This document shows, in pieces, positions 12,614-13,229 of a DNA stretch of 13,229 nt. The DNA comes from Chloroflexota bacterium (GTDB taxonomy: Bacteria > Chloroflexota > Dormibacteria > Dormibacterales > Dormibacteraceae). How positions within the stretch are numbered: position 1 is the first letter of the stretch; each line of letters opens with the position of its first letter. The DNA lies in NCBI GenBank assembly GCA_005879675.1, contig VBJE01000097.1, forward strand, positions 1 to 13,229, read 5' to 3'. The translations under genes were made by a program, and so were the position numbers. The notes under the pieces were generated by a model, which saw only the letters and a list, made by a program, of their open reading frames with translations, was not told where the DNA came from and did not search any database.

Positions 12614-13229
12614 CGCCCGCCGAAGCTCGATCCATGTTCCCGGTCCTGGAGCGTTCCGCCTACCTCAACGCCGGCTCGGTCGGTCCGCTCTCGCGCCACA
12701 CCTTCGAGGCCATGCAGGCCGCCGAGGCGGCCGCGCTGGCTGGAGGTCGAGGCGCGGCGAGCGTCTGGGAAGCGGCGTTCGCGACCGAGGAGAAGCTGCG
12801 CGAGCGGATCGCGGCCCAGATCGGCGTCTCGGTCGACAAGCTGCTGCTCACCACCTCGACCACCGAGGGCTGCAACATCGTCGTCACCGGCCTGCGGTTG
12901 AGCCCGGAGGACGAGGTCGTCACCACGGACGGCGAGCACCCAGGGCTCCTGATGCCTCTGCTGGCGTCCGGCGCGCAGATCAAGAAGGCGCGCGTGATGG
13001 AGAGGCCCGCGGCTCTGGCCCTCCAGGCGGTCCTGGACGAGATCACGCCGCGGACCCGCCTGGTCGCGCTCTCGCACGTGCTGTGGCTCAACGGACACGT
13101 CCTCCCCCTCGCGGACATCAAACGCGAGACCGGGCTGCCCCTGCTCGTGGACGGGGCCCAGTCGGTGGGTGCGATCCCGGTCGACGCCGCCGTGGCGGAC
13201 TGGTACACGGTGTCGGGCCAGAAGTGGCT
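12610..13229 (+). CDS. Class V (cysteine desulfurase/kynureninase-like) PLP-dependent enzyme, 3' truncated by window edge
   Basis: 206 complete codons are visible from the GTG at 12610 (overlapping the small gene as GTGA) to the right edge. The fold-type I aminotransferase class V pattern is clear: YLNAGSVGPLS (18-28), a phosphate-site stretch TTSTTEGCN (81-89), DGEHPGLLMPL (107-117), ALSHVLWLNG (153-162), LLVDGAQSVGAIPVD (178-192, with Asp181 and Gln184 for the PLP ring) and SGQKW (202-206, with Lys205 as the Schiff-base lysine). The YLNxGSxGPLS opening is that of the broad cysteine desulfurase/isopenicillin N epimerase-like group. Next to a tryptophan dioxygenase, a kynureninase-like role is possible, but motifs specific to classical kynureninase are not evident. 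A later start at Met9 (12634) is possible. Confidence 0.85.
   Translation, partial: MTPAEARSMFPVLERSAYLNAGSVGPLSRHTFEAMQAAEAAALAGGRGAASVWEAAFATEEKLRERIAAQIGVSVDKLLLTTSTTEGCNIVVTGLRLSPEDEVVTTDGEHPGLLMPLLASGAQIKKARVMERPAALALQAVLDEITPRTRLVALSHVLWLNGHVLPLADIKRETGLPLLVDGAQSVGAIPVDAAVADWYTVSGQKW

Overview
The window is GC-rich bacterial DNA. It is dense with genes, nearly all of whose stop and start codons touch or overlap. Two transcription blocks diverge from a short, comparatively AT-rich spacer at about 1758-1976. The style (many GTG/TTG starts, an ECF sigma factor paired with a membrane protein carrying an Ig-like domain and a beta-propeller, a Bacillus-type PurF and a PurS/PurQ/small-PurL set) suggests a soil-type lineage such as Chloroflexota or Dormibacterota. 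That placement is only an impression from gene style. No rRNA, tRNA, mobile element, CRISPR array or clear terminator was seen.

Left block (minus strand, 1757 to 1): an ECF-family RNA polymerase sigma factor, overlapping by 4 bp a membrane-anchored protein that runs off the left edge. This is a typical sigma/anti-sigma pair: a cytoplasmic N-terminus, one membrane helix, an outside Ig-like domain, a Pro/Thr linker and beta-propeller-like repeats.

Right block (plus strand, 1977 to 13229): one continuous polycistron. The first nine genes are purine biosynthesis genes in the order purB-purC-purS-purQ-purL-purF-purM-purN-purH. They supply most of de novo IMP synthesis (PRPP amidotransferase, GAR formyltransferase, the three-part FGAM synthase, AIR synthetase, SAICAR synthetase, adenylosuccinate lyase, AICAR formyltransferase/IMP cyclohydrolase). 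purD and purE/purK are not in the window. The same polycistron continues without a break into tryptophan 2,3-dioxygenase, a 47-residue four-cysteine protein, and a class V PLP enzyme cut by the right edge. This couples purine synthesis to a tryptophan/kynurenine-type module.

Points that merit a second look: purN has no ATG, GTG or TTG that would keep its N-terminal substrate-binding loop, and appears to start at a CTG overlapping the purM stop. purB lacks the usual C-terminal ~20 residues and its own stop, and its frame stays open 626 bp into purC; one extra A in a three-A run would restore an ATGA junction. PurF has the four cysteines of the iron-sulfur type but no room for a propeptide. The small Cys4 protein is of unknown function. 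The divergent spacer holds two perfect palindromes and a consensus -10 box. I found no clear evidence of a wholly new defence or mobile system.
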